Below are positions 1 through 11,558 of a stretch of DNA of 64,000 bases, in pieces. The notes below the pieces were generated by a model. The model was not told where the DNA came from, ran no database searches, and saw only the letters and a program-made list of their open reading frames with translations. How positions within the stretch are numbered: the first letter of the stretch is position 1; each line of letters begins with the position of its first letter. Location: assembly GCF_031755915.1 (NCBI RefSeq), contig NC_083383.1:16977001-17041000 (forward strand), read 5' to 3'. A program made the translations under genes and the position numbers. This DNA comes from Ziziphus jujuba. Its lineage: Eukaryota; Streptophyta; Magnoliopsida; Rosales; Rhamnaceae.

Positions 1-130
1 ATGGTTTATCCATCTTCGATTGGAAGAATGAATTGTGGGATTTTATTGTTTCTTGATCTTTCATTCTTGCTCTTTGATTTCTAATCTAAGAAATGATAAT
101 GTGTTTATACATGTGTTAGCTATTTTTGCA
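1..130 (+). repeat. 3' flank of a further DUF247 unit (array continues left)
   Basis: The first ~60 bases closely resemble the 3' flank of the intact DUF247 gene near 28275-28330 and that of the second unit near 47295-47345. They share a run reading roughly GGAAGAATGAAT-GTGGGATTTTAT-GTTTCT. The order and orientation are those of a downstream flank, so a DUF247 copy probably lies just left of the window. The match fades after about position 70-130. This is inference from similarity inside the window. Confidence 0.55.
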
Positions 131-2356
131 ACTCGAATAACTGGATACTCTAACAAACCAGTACAGATGGCTTTGACGATATGACATTGATGTAAGTTAA
201 CTACGAGCTAATTAACTCAATTCTCAGATAAGAGTTAACCCATACGTCACATCAGCTTATTACAGATTATCAGTCACAGGAGTCATGACTCCCTTCGTGA
301 CAACAGCTTCCGTGGTTGAGAGAGGATGACACCAGCTATACATGGTGCCCAACATGACGCTGCTGACTCCCAATATACTCGACTTATCCCCATGTATGGA
401 TGTGGTTTCAATGATGATTTGAATTGAATGTTTAACGGCAAAATACATCACCAGTAACTCCTCAAACTATAAAAATAGCAACGGATAAGGTTGGCCCAGC
501 GGTTTGGCGAAAACTATAATTCCAAGTCACCTTCCCCTCCCCTTTAAATAATAAACAATGTAATCCCTAACAGATAGTCCTGTAAACTATACGATACATG
601 TTGCGTAATCAAAAATCACTATTGACAATTTTGTAATTTAAAGATACCGATGATAATCTTTTATGGGTTTACATTTAATTTATCCAGTGTTTAATTTTGA
701 CTATATATTCGTATTATATATGTATATGAGAGGAAAAATGTTCAACTCAGAACGAGCTGATTTTTTTTTTTTTTTTAAATTGGATTTTAAATTGTAAGTT
801 CAAGTCCCAACAAACTGATTTTCTTAAATTGTATCTTAAATTGTAACTTTTAATTTTTTACATTTGGGCAAAACTATACTATTTTCTTAGTGCAAGTAAT
901 ATAATCTAAGGGCGTGACAGTTGTTCTGACTTGAGTTTAGGTGTAAACAAGAGCTGTTATGCTGGGAATATATTTCCAACATAAAATGAGCAACTTGTGA
1001 CATATTTTAATTACTGAAGATGCTACCTCAATTAATGGATCGATACTAAAATCCTAATTAAATAATAGTAACCCTTCACATTTATCATGTCCAATATAAG
1101 ATAGCAACTAGATTCCCAACATATCAAAGCTATATATATATATATATATATATATATAGGTGAAAAGCAGAAATCTTTCACTTTTTATAGTAAACTATAA
1201 AACATTTGAAAAAAATAAATAAATTAAAAAAAAAGGAAAAAAACATCGGAAACACAGTTTTCAAACATGTTATCAAATCTTTTCTTTAGAAATTGCCTAG
1301 ACATTCCACAGGATAAAGTTCATATATGAATATCATAATGTTTCGAGTTTGATTATATTCAGATTAAATAAATCCTCTAGTTATAGTTTAAGAAAACAAA
1401 CGATCCTAAATTATAGTCTTAACCAAAAACAAAGATTTTTAGTGAGGGAAATTATATAAACACCATAAGAAGTAAGGCAGGGTTGGTTTTAAAATTGACT
1501 AGAAGACATTTGGCTTGAGATTGTGTTTTGATGGAGCTTTGGCTCTTGGTTTTGCAAGTTTTGGTTAAGCTAAATGAGTAGCTTATACAATCAGATTGGT
1601 TATGGAAGTGTTTCTTAGTTTTTGCAAAACAAAATTGAGCCTAAATGACTTAGTTTCGTTCATTTGACATGTGACTTTATTACATACAGAAGCAAGTGTG
1701 AATACAACAAGTTTGTCATTCAAAACAGCCAATGAAACTTAAGTGCTTCAAACTAAAGCAATTAAGAGTGTGAATGCAATGTCACACCTTTTGGTCTAAT
1801 AGTTGCTTGACATTTATTGCCTCCATATAGCTTCTCTCCGTTGAAGTAGTCTCATGAGGTTTTGACACATGTAGCTTGTTTCATTGGGTGAGAGAGACCA
1901 AATCCAAGCTTGACATATCACCAAGATTGTCCAAGTAGGTTAAGGTGCTTAAGCACCTTAGATAGCTTGTTAATTCATAACCTAAACCTAGTTAATATGC
2001 TTAATTAAATTTCATACAGTGCTCTTGAACAACTATTTAAGAGTTTTAATTATACAAGTACAGGTAAAATCAAAACAAGCATGTAAAGTCCTAAATTACA
2101 CATTTTCGGCCCAGATTGGTTATGCCTCGGTTTTGGTCTCAATGTAGCTAAAATTGCCATATATTCTAATACCATCGCTGGTTTGAAACTTTTTTCAGAT
2201 GTACCCTTTAGTTTTTGGTTATTGCATATATTTCCTTTTTTTTTGGGGTAAATAATTGCATATATTTCCCTTATGTCAATTTTTTTGCAAAATGTATTGT
2301 TTTGCATTGATGTTGTAATGTGACAATATTATATTTCGACTATGGTACAAATCCCT
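131..2356. other. Non-coding AT-rich stretch, no gene seen
   Basis: No open frame here resembles a known protein and the short ORFs are chance. The stretch contains a (TA)n microsatellite at 1131-1158 and poly-T/poly-A runs near 760 and 1215-1240. The part at 200-480 is less AT-rich and could be an old element remnant, but I cannot assign it. Confidence 0.5.
1131..1158. repeat. (TA)14 microsatellite
   Basis: Uninterrupted TA dinucleotides. Confidence 0.95.
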
Positions 2357-2545
2357 TTAGGTTCTGTTTGGATCAAAGAAAGCAATGAGAAAAAAAAGAA
2401 CTAAGAGGAAAGTTAAAAGGAAAAAAAGAAGATAAGGAAAAATTTGTAAAATTTTCTCATGTTTGGTGTGTAAAAAAATATAAGAACATCATTACAGAAG
2501 AGAAAAGAGAGATAGAGAGGAGAGAGAGTATGAGAGAAAGAAAGA

Positions 2546-2717
2546 TGATAGATCATAGCATATTATTGTTTTTACATTATTGTTAATATTTGTATCACCT
2601 GTGTATATATATCACATGTGCTAATACTTAGCCAGGGTTTCTTAACTTTTGAATCTAAGTTGTATTTGTCTTAATGAAAGTTGTGTTGCTTTTCTATACC
2701 TTTCGGAAATCCTTTAA
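2546..2717 (+). repeat. 5' LTR of the copia element
   Basis: Starts TGATAGATCATAG and contains the segment GTATTTGTCTTAATGAAAGT, also found in the 3' LTR. It is followed directly by the primer-binding site at 2718-2729. Confidence 0.7.
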
Positions 2718-2775
2718 GGTATCAGAGAGATAAAATGCTTCATTGAGTTTTTTTTTTTTTTGGATCTAATTTGTC

Positions 2776-3480
2776 ATGTCTTCTTCTCCTTCATTATCTT
2801 CTTCTACCTTGTCTTCTATCTCTTCTTCATTGCTTGTTTGCAGTTAACTCTCTTTATCATCCAAAACTTTGGTCGTCATCAATATTGACATACAAGTTCC
2901 TATCAAACTCATTAATTCAAATTATTTTCCTTGGAAAGCACAATGGGGTGCATTTTTAATTGGTTATGATCTTTATGGGTATGTTGATAGGTCTTTCTTT
3001 TGTTCTTTTCCACCTTTTACTTACTCCAGTACCCCTAGTCCCCATTATCAATTTGGGATACATTAAGGCAAACTTCTGTTTAATATCATTCTTGCCTCTC
3101 TTTCTCTGAATGTTAATAGGTTTGTATTTGATGCATAGACCTCTTATGATGCTTGGAATCGATTAGCCATGACCTTTGCTAAACCTTCTTGAAACCGAGT
3201 TCTCTAGATTCGTGAACCGCTTATTCAACCGCAAGGTAATTGCCCTGTCCATGAGTATCTCATTGATGCAAAGGCAGCCATCATTGAGTATGCTCTTCTC
3301 GATAAACCAATTGATGATATGAACTTAAGTTGTATGTCATCAATGGTCTTTCAACTAAATTAAGTGATATCTCTGCTGTTGTTCACATGTATGATACCTT
3401 TATCTCTTTTAAAGAATTGTATGAGAAGTTGGTTCAATATGTATCTTTTCTAAAGCTTCATTGATCATCGTGTGGATGAT
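2776..3480 (+). pseudogene. Copia gag remnant (UBN2-type)
   Basis: The frame containing VPIKLINSNYFPWKAQWGAF and GYDLYGYVD matches the N-terminal copia gag pattern in which a peptide binding N-Y-x-x-W precedes LLIGYDLLGYVDG. Later frames show ILASLSLNVNRFVFDA, a T-SYDAWNRLA stretch and ...FKELYEKL, which are the following gag motifs. Several stops and frameshifts separate these pieces. It closely resembles the gag start at 58215-58493 on the minus strand, so both elements come from one copia lineage. Confidence 0.75.
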
Positions 3481-3599
3481 CCTGCCATTAGTGCTCATGT
3501 CACTAGTCGTAATACCTTCTTCAATAAATTGGTTGGACGTTGTGGTTCCACATCCAAAAAGTCATATCCTTCTAATAAGCCATTTACACCTGGCTTGTC

Positions 3600-5380
3600 C
3601 TTTAATTATCGTGGCCGCTGTCAAATCTATTCCCAGCATGGCCATTCAACCATATTTTATTATCATTTCCTCTAGCAATGGACTTTCACTCCTTCATCAT
3701 AGTGCTTGTCACCTTTTCCTGGTCCAACTGTACATACTTCTACATTGTCGCATGCTTTCTATTCGGGTTCCATTTTAGGATTGCTCCTATCTCTTTCTTT
3801 GACTTCATCTCCTTGGCGGATTGACTTACACGCTTCTCATCACATCTCAATAGATCTCAATAATTTCAATTTTCATTTGAAATGTGATGATACTAATGAG
3901 GAAATGGTAATATCCTTCCTATAACTTATATTGTGTCATTCAGCTTACTGCTTCTCATAAACCATTATTATTATCTCATGTTCTATGTGTACCTGGGATG
4001 ACATGAAATTTGCTTTCTGTTTCTAAGTTTTGTAATACTAACAAAACTTCAATTGAGTTTTTACCTAATTGTTTTGTTGTAAAGGATTTGTAGATGAGAA
4101 TAATTCCACTTTGCACTTAAAGGGGATATTTATGAATCATCAACTGTAGTAATTTCTGCTGTCTGCTTATTTTCTCCTTCTTCATTTACAAACAATCTTC
4201 AACAATGACATCATTATATTGGTCATCCATCCAATCTAATTTGTGGAAAAGTTATTTTTTGTCATTCTTTACCCCTTCTCAAATTTTTAAACAATTTAGT
4301 TGTAGCTCTTGTCAATGCAACATGTCTTATAAGTTATCTTTTGAAGTCTTTTTAATGTCTAGTAGTCAACCATTGCAATTAATATATTTAGATGCTTAGG
4401 ACCTTTCTCTATAACTTTTCATGGTGATTTTTTTTATTATATTACTTTTATTAATCACTTCACTAAGTATGTTCTTAAAAATAAATTTGATATGTATTCC
4501 ATATTTATTCAGTTTAAATATGTTCTTAAAAAATATTTTGCTAATAGAGGTGAATTTGTCAAGCTTAAAATTTTTTTTTTTCAAAATCTTGGCATAAGTC
4601 ACTTTTTTACCACACCATATACTCCCAAGCATAATGGATTTGCTGAGTAATGTCATAGACAAATATAGGAAATTGGTTTGTCCTTGCTAACTAAAGCTCA
4701 TCTTCCTTCTAACTTTTGGATGTATGCTTTTATCATGCTTACCTTCAAAGACACTTACAAATAATATTTCTCCCATTAAAAGTTATTCAATCGGGTGTCG
4801 GTTTATGCATCTCTCAAATCTTTCGGGTGTCTTTGTTATCTATGGCTCAAACCTTATGCCAAACATAAGTTATACTCCAAATCTACTCCATGTATTTTTC
4901 TAGGGTATTTTCCAAGACAAAGTGGGTACAAATGTTATGGTCCATAAACTAATTAACTCTATAATGTACGTTATGTAATTTTTGAAGAATCAGTTTTCTC
5001 ATTTCCTATACTTAACAAGTCTACTTCCTTAAGGATAGTGAAGGATTTCAATAGTCCACTTACAATTGAGGTTATCCATTTCCATATTCCCTTCCAGGTT
5101 TGCGCCATTATTCCCATTTCATTATCAACCCAATATTTTCTCTGTCTCATTCCTCATCTAGTCATCTATTGCTCGTGAGGTCCACTCATTCACAACCCCT
5201 TATAGTGCATCTTATGGAGAACAAACTACTTCTCTCTCCAATTCTACCTAATCGGCTAATGGAAATTAGCTGTCACCTGTTCTAGAAACTCAGCTTAATA
5301 TTTCATATACAAATGCAGCACCTTCATCTCCTACTTTATGACATCTAATGTGGATGAATGCGAGGTACTAGCAGGCTACC
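3600..5380 (+). pseudogene. Copia zinc knuckle, protease and integrase remnant
   Basis: A degraded CQIYSQHGHS segment near 3625 resembles the gag zinc knuckle C-x2-C-x4-H. From about 4390 to 4960 broken frames resemble integrase core and its end: a LDA segment at 4390, a TPYTPKHNG-like stretch near 4617-4640, and a region near 4860-4930 like the copia motif around ...F-LGY. Assignment rests on order relative to gag and RT as much as on the residues. No intact frame remains. Confidence 0.5.
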
Positions 5381-5648
5381 TGTTGTAGAATACCATATCG
5401 TCTAGGTATAGATCAGAGGATGATTTGAATGTAATGATAGTCACTCTCATAGTGCTGAGACTTATTCAAAGAGGTTAGTTTTAGGGTTTGAAAGAACTTC
5501 AAAGTTAAACATATTCAGTAAGAGTAGTTCAAGGATGGGTGACCTTCTAGAAAGCTCCGAATAAAAAACCCATACCAAGTGGAGTGCCTAAATTGGGGAC
5601 AATATCGACAAAGAGTGATAGATCTACTAGTGGGGATGAGGTGTTACA
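5381..5648 (+). mobile_element. Cassandra-like TRIM LTR carrying a 5S rDNA-like segment
   Basis: A 268 bp unit with TG...CA ends (TGTTGTAGAATACC to GAGGTGTTACA) lies between the integrase and RT parts of the copia element. Positions 5493-5558 resemble the 3' half of plant 5S rRNA, including AAGTTAAAC (A-box region) and the fully kept GGATGGGTGACC (C-box region). LTRs that embed a 5S sequence define the Cassandra TRIM group. Only one LTR is visible and no primer-binding site follows, so it is probably a solo LTR. No clean target duplication was found. Confidence 0.65.
5493..5558 (+). pseudogene. 5S rRNA-like segment inside the Cassandra-like LTR
   Basis: Compared from memory with plant 5S rRNA, it keeps the order GAACT-C-AAGTTAA, GAGTAGT, GGATGGGTGACC. 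It lacks the 5' half and has many substitutions, so it is not a functional 5S gene. It could retain internal pol III promoter character. Confidence 0.65.
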
Positions 5649-5739
5649 TACTTCCACTCAACGATGGCCTTTCATGAAAACCCACTCTCTCAACAAAATT
5701 TTTTAGCATCGAAATTTTTTTTAGATTTTTATGTGGAAA

Positions 5740-7374
5740 TAGCATGTTTCTTGCCATCTTCTGCGGAGCCAAAGATGGTCACTCAAGCTTTTTAAAATAT
5801 ATTGAATGGTGTACAACAATGTCAACTGAGTTTGATACTCTACTTAAGAATCTTTCTTGGGAACTTGTTGTACCAAATCCTAACCAAATTGTAGTTGGAT
5901 ACAAATCGCTTTTTCAAATAACAAGGAATCAAAATGGCTTGGTTGAGAGGTACAAAGTGTTCCTTATAGCATAGTTGTTTAATTAACTATTAGGTTTTGA
6001 ATACTCAAAAACTTTTAGCTTGGTTATAAAACCAGCCATCAACAGGATTGTTCTTTATCTTGGTTTGTCTAAAAATTGGCTAGTTCATTAACTTGATGTC
6101 AACAATGCATTATTGAATGGGAAGCTTCAAAAAGATATTTATGTGACACAACCATCTAGGTTTATTGATTCTACTAGACCGACTCATGTATGTAAGTTAT
6201 CCAAATCGATATATAAAACAAGTTTTGAGGGTGCAGTTTCATGAACTATGAAATTTCATCTTGTCTTTTGGATTCAAAAGTTCCTATTCAAATGCGAAAT
6301 TTCATCTTGTCTTTTGGATTCAAAAGTTCGTATTCAGATGCCTTTTTCTTCATCTATGCTCGACAGGGTTGCCTTATCTATCTTTTAATGTATATTGATG
6401 ATATATATTATATATTGGGAAAAGTACTAAGTTGCTGGCTAATTTTGTTCATTTGTTGTCTAGTCTTGCTCTTAATTATTTTATAATTTATCATATTTTC
6501 TTGGAGTTGAGGTATTTATTACCATTCATGGCCTTTTTTTTTACTCAACAGAAGTATATTTTGGATCTATTAGAATGTACGAAGATGATTGGTTTGAAAG
6601 ACGTCTCCACTCCCATGTCATCTTGTCTTCACTTGTTTTTGGTGATAGAACTCCCTTTTTTTTTGCTACTGAGTATCGTTGAGTTATTGGTAGTCTTTTG
6701 TAATTATTTTACTCGTCCTGATATTGCCTCTTCTTATAAGTTATCTCAATTCACGAATCACCTACTAATAAGTTATCTCAATTCATGAATCACCTACTAA
6801 CATACATTGGGCAGCCATTAAATGAATTTTATGCTATCTCAAAGGTACTATAAATTTTAGGATATTTTTTTTGATGCCATACTTCTTTGGTTATACATGT
6901 TTTTTCTGATGCAGCTTGGGCTAGCATTAAAGATGATCATCCTTCTACCATTGCCTATATTTTAGTTTTAGGTAGTAATCCCATTTCATAATCCTTCAAA
7001 AAGCAATGGTCTATTTGCCAATCCTCCATTGAAGCTAAATATCGAGTTGTGGCCAAGACCATTTTCAAGATTTGCTGGTTGGTTTTATTGCTCAAACAAG
7101 TTTATTTATTTATTTTCTCTCTACTCTTTTCCTACTGTGCACTATAATAATTTGGGTACAATTTACTTATGTGTCAATCCTGTATTTCACTAAAAAACGA
7201 AACATGTGGCTATTGACTTTCATTTTATATGGGATAAAGTTGCTGATGGGCATCTGTGGGTTTTTCATGTCTTTAGCTAAGATCAATTAGCTTATGGGCT
7301 TATTAAGCCTCTTTCTCAACAGCCATTTTATTTTACACATTCCAAGATTGGTGTTCTTTCTTCGCCCACCATCT
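5740..7374 (+). pseudogene. Copia reverse transcriptase and RNase H remnant
   Basis: Frames from 5744 read MVTQAF-like and FDTLLKNLSWELVVPNPNQIVVGYKSLF, the copia RT entry (W-LV-P-N-V-GCKW-F). LDVNNALLNGKL-KDIYV near 6092-6150 and a YIDDIYY (usual YVDDI) near 6390 are RT motifs. SIEAKYRVVAKT near 7030 is the RNase H motif SIEAEYRA. The catalytic D-D pair is present as YIDD, but frames are broken throughout. A local duplication of ~60 bp at 6243-6330 interrupts the RT. Confidence 0.75.
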
Positions 7375-7550
7375 TGAGATATTATGGGATATTATTGTTT
7401 TATGTTATTGTTAATATTTGTATCACTTGTATATATATATATATATATGTTATGTGTACTAGCACTTAAGGTTTCTTAACTTTTTCATTTAAGTTGTATT
7501 TGTCTTAATAAAAGTTGTGCTTCTTTTCTATATCTCTTGGAAATCCTTCA
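7375..7550 (+). repeat. 3' LTR of the copia element
   Basis: Shares the ATATTATTGTTTT and GTATTTGTCTTAATAAAAGT blocks with the 5' LTR. The two LTRs differ visibly by substitutions and TA-run length, pointing to an old insertion. Confidence 0.7.
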
Positions 7551-7958
7551 AGAGATATCATGAGAGTAAGAGAGGAGAGAGAGATAGTTAGATAGTGTAG
7601 ATGAATCTTTGATATACATAATAACTTCATATCCTAATGACTTGAGCTTTTGAAATTATTGGTAATTTAACATAATATAAAAACCAAAATCTTAGAGACC
7701 TAGGATAAGAATTTGAATTTTTCTCCCAAAAGCAAAATAGAAATTTATATTTTTATGTTAACTTTTTCTCTCTATTTTTTTACCAACTTATTTCACAACC
7801 AAATAAAGGATTTAAAAAATCTTCACACTTTCACACCCCTTTTTTCCCCTTTTCCTTAGCATTTTCTAAAGTTCAAATCAAGCCTTAAAGTTTAAGTTAT
7901 GGAAAAAAAAAAATATTGGGACTGTTAAAATTTTTAGAATTGAATTTAAAACTCCACT

Positions 7959-8315
7959 AATCTTTCCCCTTTCACTAAAGTTATAAAACATTGCTTTATT
8001 TTCAATTAAAATATTCTTTTATCATTTTGCTAAATAAATTTATAGCATGACTTTTAATAAAATATTTTGGGCAAAGATGTTTTTGCTATTAAAAGAAAAA
8101 CAAAACATTTTTTTACCCACACATTTCATTTTTGATGAATTAAAAGGTATTTTTTGCAAAATATTTAGAAGGAGAAAGGAAAATCAAGTATCCTAAAATC
8201 TTTCCATTCATTAAATTTGAAAAACATTGCTTTATTTTCTTTTAAAATATTATTTTATCATTTTTGTCAAATAAATTTCTAACATATCTTTTAGAAAATA
8301 ATTTGGACAAAGTTT
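7959..8315. repeat. Imperfect direct repeat, offset ~237 bp
   Basis: Positions ~7959-8080 and ~8196-8315 share the order CTTTC-ATT..., AAAACATTGCTTTATTTTC, ATTTTATCATTTT-...AAATAAATTT and a final GG-CAAAG. They look like two diverged copies of a ~120 bp unit in AT-rich DNA with no coding content. Confidence 0.6.
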
Positions 8316-8934
8316 TTCTTTCATGATCTCTAGGAAAATGAATTAATCAGAGGCTTATGATCCCACATCTCCTTAAAACAAATTTAGTCCTACTGGTGCA
8401 AGTGTTTTTGAAGCATCTGTCTCCCAAGACATAACAGATTCAGGAAGCTTTGATATGCTACATCTGTAAAGCTCCTTCTACGAAATAGAACAGTGCTTGA
8501 ACTCCACTAGAAATTCTTAAAACTTTTAAGAAAGCTACATAAGGAATGGAAGAAGGACAAGATGAATCTTTGAGGCTTTTGTTGTGTTTTTCATCTAACA
8601 AAGAAAAGGTATTTAAAGGCTTTATACAAGGGGTATCAAAACATAACATTAACTCCAAAACATTTGAAGTTTAAATGGACTATTATAAAATTTAGTACAA
8701 ATAATAATAAATATGCAACACCCAATTTAATAGCTCATATAACTCCCAAATCAACAGCCATTTAACAAGCATTAACATGGCTATTACAATTTTATAAACT
8801 TTCAAAGCCACTGTTACAAAACAATTTCATTTTTAACATCTTAAAAATCCATTTATTAAAGCCATGTTTTCCAACAAAAATCAATTCCGAGAAGACTCTT
8901 AATCATGTTGAGATAATTCACTGTAAGACAAATT
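8316..8934. other. Non-coding stretch, possible minus-strand copia LTR remnant
   Basis: On the minus strand, 8590-8640 reads GATACCCCTTGTATAAAG then CTTTAAATACC, like an LTR promoter, and it lies downstream of the minus-strand copia pol fragment. No second copy exists in the window to prove an LTR. No gene seen. Confidence 0.3.
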
Positions 8935-10463
8935 TTATTTATTGGTTGAAGATGATGAAACAGAAGGCAAAACCTGTCGAAGAACTAGCAAAGTAGCTGT
9001 TGTCCATTTGGATTCCTTTGCTTGAACTGAAACTCCAGTAGTTGAAGGAAATCCATAAGCAAAGGGAAAATTTGATTCATTAAACTCAATAGACTTAGCA
9101 ATATAAACTCTTCCAAATGCATCCAAACATTTATAGTCTTTATACTCCAGAATATAGCAAATGAAGACACATTTTGAGGTATGAAACTGAAACTTTTATG
9201 AATGATAAGGTCTTAGAAAAGGGTAACAAGCACATTCAAACACTTTGAGAAAAGTGCAATCAGGCACTATGTTGTATAACTTCTGAAATGGACTACGAAA
9301 CTCTAGAGTAATAGTTGGCAGCCTGTTAATAACAAAGACAACAGCACTAAAAGCTTCCCACCAAAATTGAAGTGACATATGTGCTTGAGCAAGCATTGAT
9401 AATCCTACTTTAACAATGTGTCGATGATTTCTTTTAGCTTTTCCATTTTGAGCATGAGTGTGAGGACAAGGCTGTCTCATCATAATACCATGTTGCTTGA
9501 GATAAGGTAAAAAGCTGCGAAACTCACCACCCTAGTCAGTTTGAACACACTGAATTTTGTAAGAAGTATGTCTTTCAATCTTTCTATGAAAAAATCAACA
9601 AAACAACTTAAGGCTTCTGATTTTGTTGTCAAAGGATAAAGCCACGTACACCTGGTATAATCATCTAGAAAATGAATATAATATCTAAACCCTTCTCTAG
9701 AAAGAGTAGTAGCTGGTCACCACAAGTCTGAATGAATTAGTTCCAGTGGCTTGCTGGTTTTGGTAGTAGAACTATGAAAAGTCTGCATATGTTGTTTAAC
9801 ATACATGCTTCGCAAAAAGTCAAATTGTCTTTATTGGACTTAGAAAACTAATTACAAAGTTTCATGACTTTTTGTACAATAATTGGTGACACATGTCCTA
9901 ACTGTTGATGCAAGAGATTTAGATCAACATCAGACTCTTTATCACTAGTTTGAGAAGTATTCAATCCTTTTGACTATTGTTTAGAACAGTCACATGTACA
10001 GCTTCCTTCATTCAATTTTAAACCAGTAGATGTCTGAACAGATTCTAAACTAGTAGATGACTTAACAGAGTTGTCATCATTATTAGTAGTAGATAAGAAA
10101 CCAAACAAAACACATCCTATATTACATAAGTTCAACAAACTATTATTGACTCCAAACAAGACTGAATTAACAATAGCATCATGATGTCTTTGATGCCAAT
10201 TTCCAAGTTGCCTTTCTCTACTGTTTGTCCTTAAGCAAACAATGATTAGAATAAAACTCCACAGTAATAGGATTATCTTGAGTAAGTTGTGAAATACTAA
10301 TTAGTTTCTTAGCTATATGAGAAACAACCAATATAGTCTTCAATATTAAAGAATTTGCAGCAAAACAAGGTAGTAAAGTTCCTCCTAAACCAGTAATTTG
10401 AAGCCCTTGGCCATTACCAATTAAAAGCTGGTTCTTACCATTGTAGTCAAAATATTGCAGCAA
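8935..10463 (-). pseudogene. Ty1/copia protease-integrase fragment
   Basis: Read right to left. 10463-10218 encodes NQLLIGNGQGLQITGLGG and ...KKLISISQLTQDN, the copia region after the protease. Near 9930 comes LLHQQLGHVSPIIVQKVMKL (GAG-pre-integrase H-LGH). 9483-9196 gives AKRNHRHIVKVGLSMLAQAH followed by FWWEAFSAVVFVINRLPT, the integrase motif around the catalytic Glu region. 9126-8935 gives MDAFGRVYIAKSIEFNESNF, the integrase end. Stops and frameshifts separate all parts. gag and RT are missing, so this is a fragment. Its wording differs from the other copia elements here, suggesting a different lineage. Confidence 0.8.
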
Positions 10464-10474
10464 ATTTAGTCATC

Positions 10475-10605
10475 ATTGCTATCATTATTATTATTATTAT
10501 TACTATTTGTTTTGATTATTATCATTATTAGTATTATCACTATCACTATAATTGTCATCATTATTATCATTTAGTATTATTATTAATATTATTATTATTA
10601 TCATA
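10475..10605. repeat. ATT/ATC trinucleotide-rich repeat
   Basis: Interrupted ATT and ATC triplets. It forms the boundary between the minus-strand copia fragment and the plus-strand gypsy LTR piece. Confidence 0.85.
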
Positions 10606-10609
10606 TGCT

Positions 10610-10849
10610 ACCTTCAGGCAAATATCGCGGCCTACAGGCAAGAACGATAGCTATCGGATAAAGTATGATAGCCCTTGTACAAGTGGTAGTCCTCAGGCAG
10701 TTATGGTTAAGTATTAGTCCTTTGGCAAGTGGTAGCCTTTGAGCAGGTGAGATAGCCCTTGGGCATGCATGATTAAGTGATATCCTTCGGATAAGTATGA
10801 TAGCTCTTGGACAGGTATGGTTATATGATAGCCCTCGGGCAAGTTATAT
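10610..10849 (+). repeat. Tandem ~25 bp repeats in a gypsy LTR piece
   Basis: Roughly nine diverged units of the type GATAGCCCTTGGGCAAGTAT with a GGTTAAGT link. Such internal tandem blocks occur in long Ty3/gypsy LTRs. The LTR at 47652 has an analogous but different block (49347-49520). Confidence 0.65.
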
Positions 10850-11276
10850 TAATACTATTATTATTATTAAAATGATTACTATTATTATTGTTAATGTGGT
10901 GGTTGTTTTGGTACCCTTATTTTTATATTACGTATTGGTATATTTCTTAACGATAATTGAAATGTATGGCACGAAGTGGGTGGTGTGGGCAGACGTGCAT
11001 GTTTAAAGGTACTATTTGTTTATTAAATTATTTCTAGTATATACATATAATGATATTTTGTTATCGAAGGACTACCATTTGTGGAATTTATTTAGTAAGG
11101 TGGGAGAGATAAGGTGGTGTCATGTAGAATTGTATTTTTGTGCAGGAGATTTTTAGGGCATGCTCTATCTTTAGGGAAAATGCTGTGGGATTTTCTATAG
11201 GACTATCCGGTAGGGTTTCCTCTCAGATCAGGACTTGTTTAGGATTCCAAGAAGGAATCTTGGATGGGTCATAACA
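10610..11276 (+). mobile_element. 3' part of a Ty3/gypsy LTR, plus orientation
   Basis: The end ...GGAATCTTGGATGGGTCATAACA resembles, in reverse complement, the start at 32826 of the solo LTR. The two share an order of blocks: (T/C)TTTAGGG near the middle, GGACTTGT-TAGGATT, then TTGGA-GGGTC-TAACA at the end. No primer-binding site follows at 11277, so this is a fragment or the 3' LTR end of a lost element. Confidence 0.6.
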
Positions 11277-11558
11277 CATGAGGTACAGCACCATCGCCAC
11301 TAGCCATCACCAAATTGCTCTCCACAGTCCTCACCATCATCTGACTGTGCCGGTGGTTCAAAGCACACAATCCCTTGGCCTTCTGGTGGACGACTCTCTT
11401 ACAGGTAAATGGATATTTTCTCAACACTAATAAATTGCAATTTGGTATGTTTATTACTGATAAATTTTAGTTGTTTCTCATTAGAACCTTAATTTCCCAA
11501 TTGAACTTATCTCCAACTGAGATAAAAAGAAATAGAAAACCTTATCAAAGATTAATCA
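11277..11558. other. Upstream region of the glycosyltransferase fragment
   Basis: Not recognisably repetitive and less AT-rich than its surroundings (CACCATCGCC... near 11290). It contains TCTTACAGGTAAATGG near 11396-11411, which looks like both splice acceptor and donor. It may be the old 5' region of the glycosyltransferase gene. No function can be shown. Confidence 0.35.

Larger units (their letters stand above)
2546..7550 (+). mobile_element. Decayed Ty1/copia retrotransposon with both LTRs
   Basis: Two similar ~175 bp direct repeats (2546-2717 and 7375-7550) bound a region with remnants of gag, zinc knuckle, integrase, reverse transcriptase and RNase H in copia order. The sequence after the left LTR, GGTATCAGAGAG, fits an initiator-tRNA-Met primer-binding site. 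The 5 bp flanks (AAAGA left, AGAGA right) differ at one base and are a likely target duplication. Stops and frameshifts are everywhere, so it is long dead. It sits inside a MITE and is itself interrupted by a Cassandra-like LTR at 5381-5648. Confidence 0.8.
2360..7884. mobile_element. Harbinger/Tourist-like MITE split by a copia insertion
   Basis: The left end begins GGTTCTGTTTGGATCAAAG after a TTA (2357-2359). The right end, read on the other strand, begins GGCTTGATTTGAACTTTAG and is followed on the plus strand by TTA (7885-7887). A TTA target duplication with GG-CTGTTTGG type termini fits PIF/Harbinger MITEs. Without the copia insertion (2546-7550) about 520 bp remain. The inner ends carry GA-rich runs on both sides of the copia element. 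The termini match imperfectly, so the family assignment is inference. Confidence 0.5.

Noticed and set aside
5493..5558. Functional 5S rRNA gene
   Set aside because: Only the 3' half is recognisable and it carries many substitutions; it is part of an LTR.
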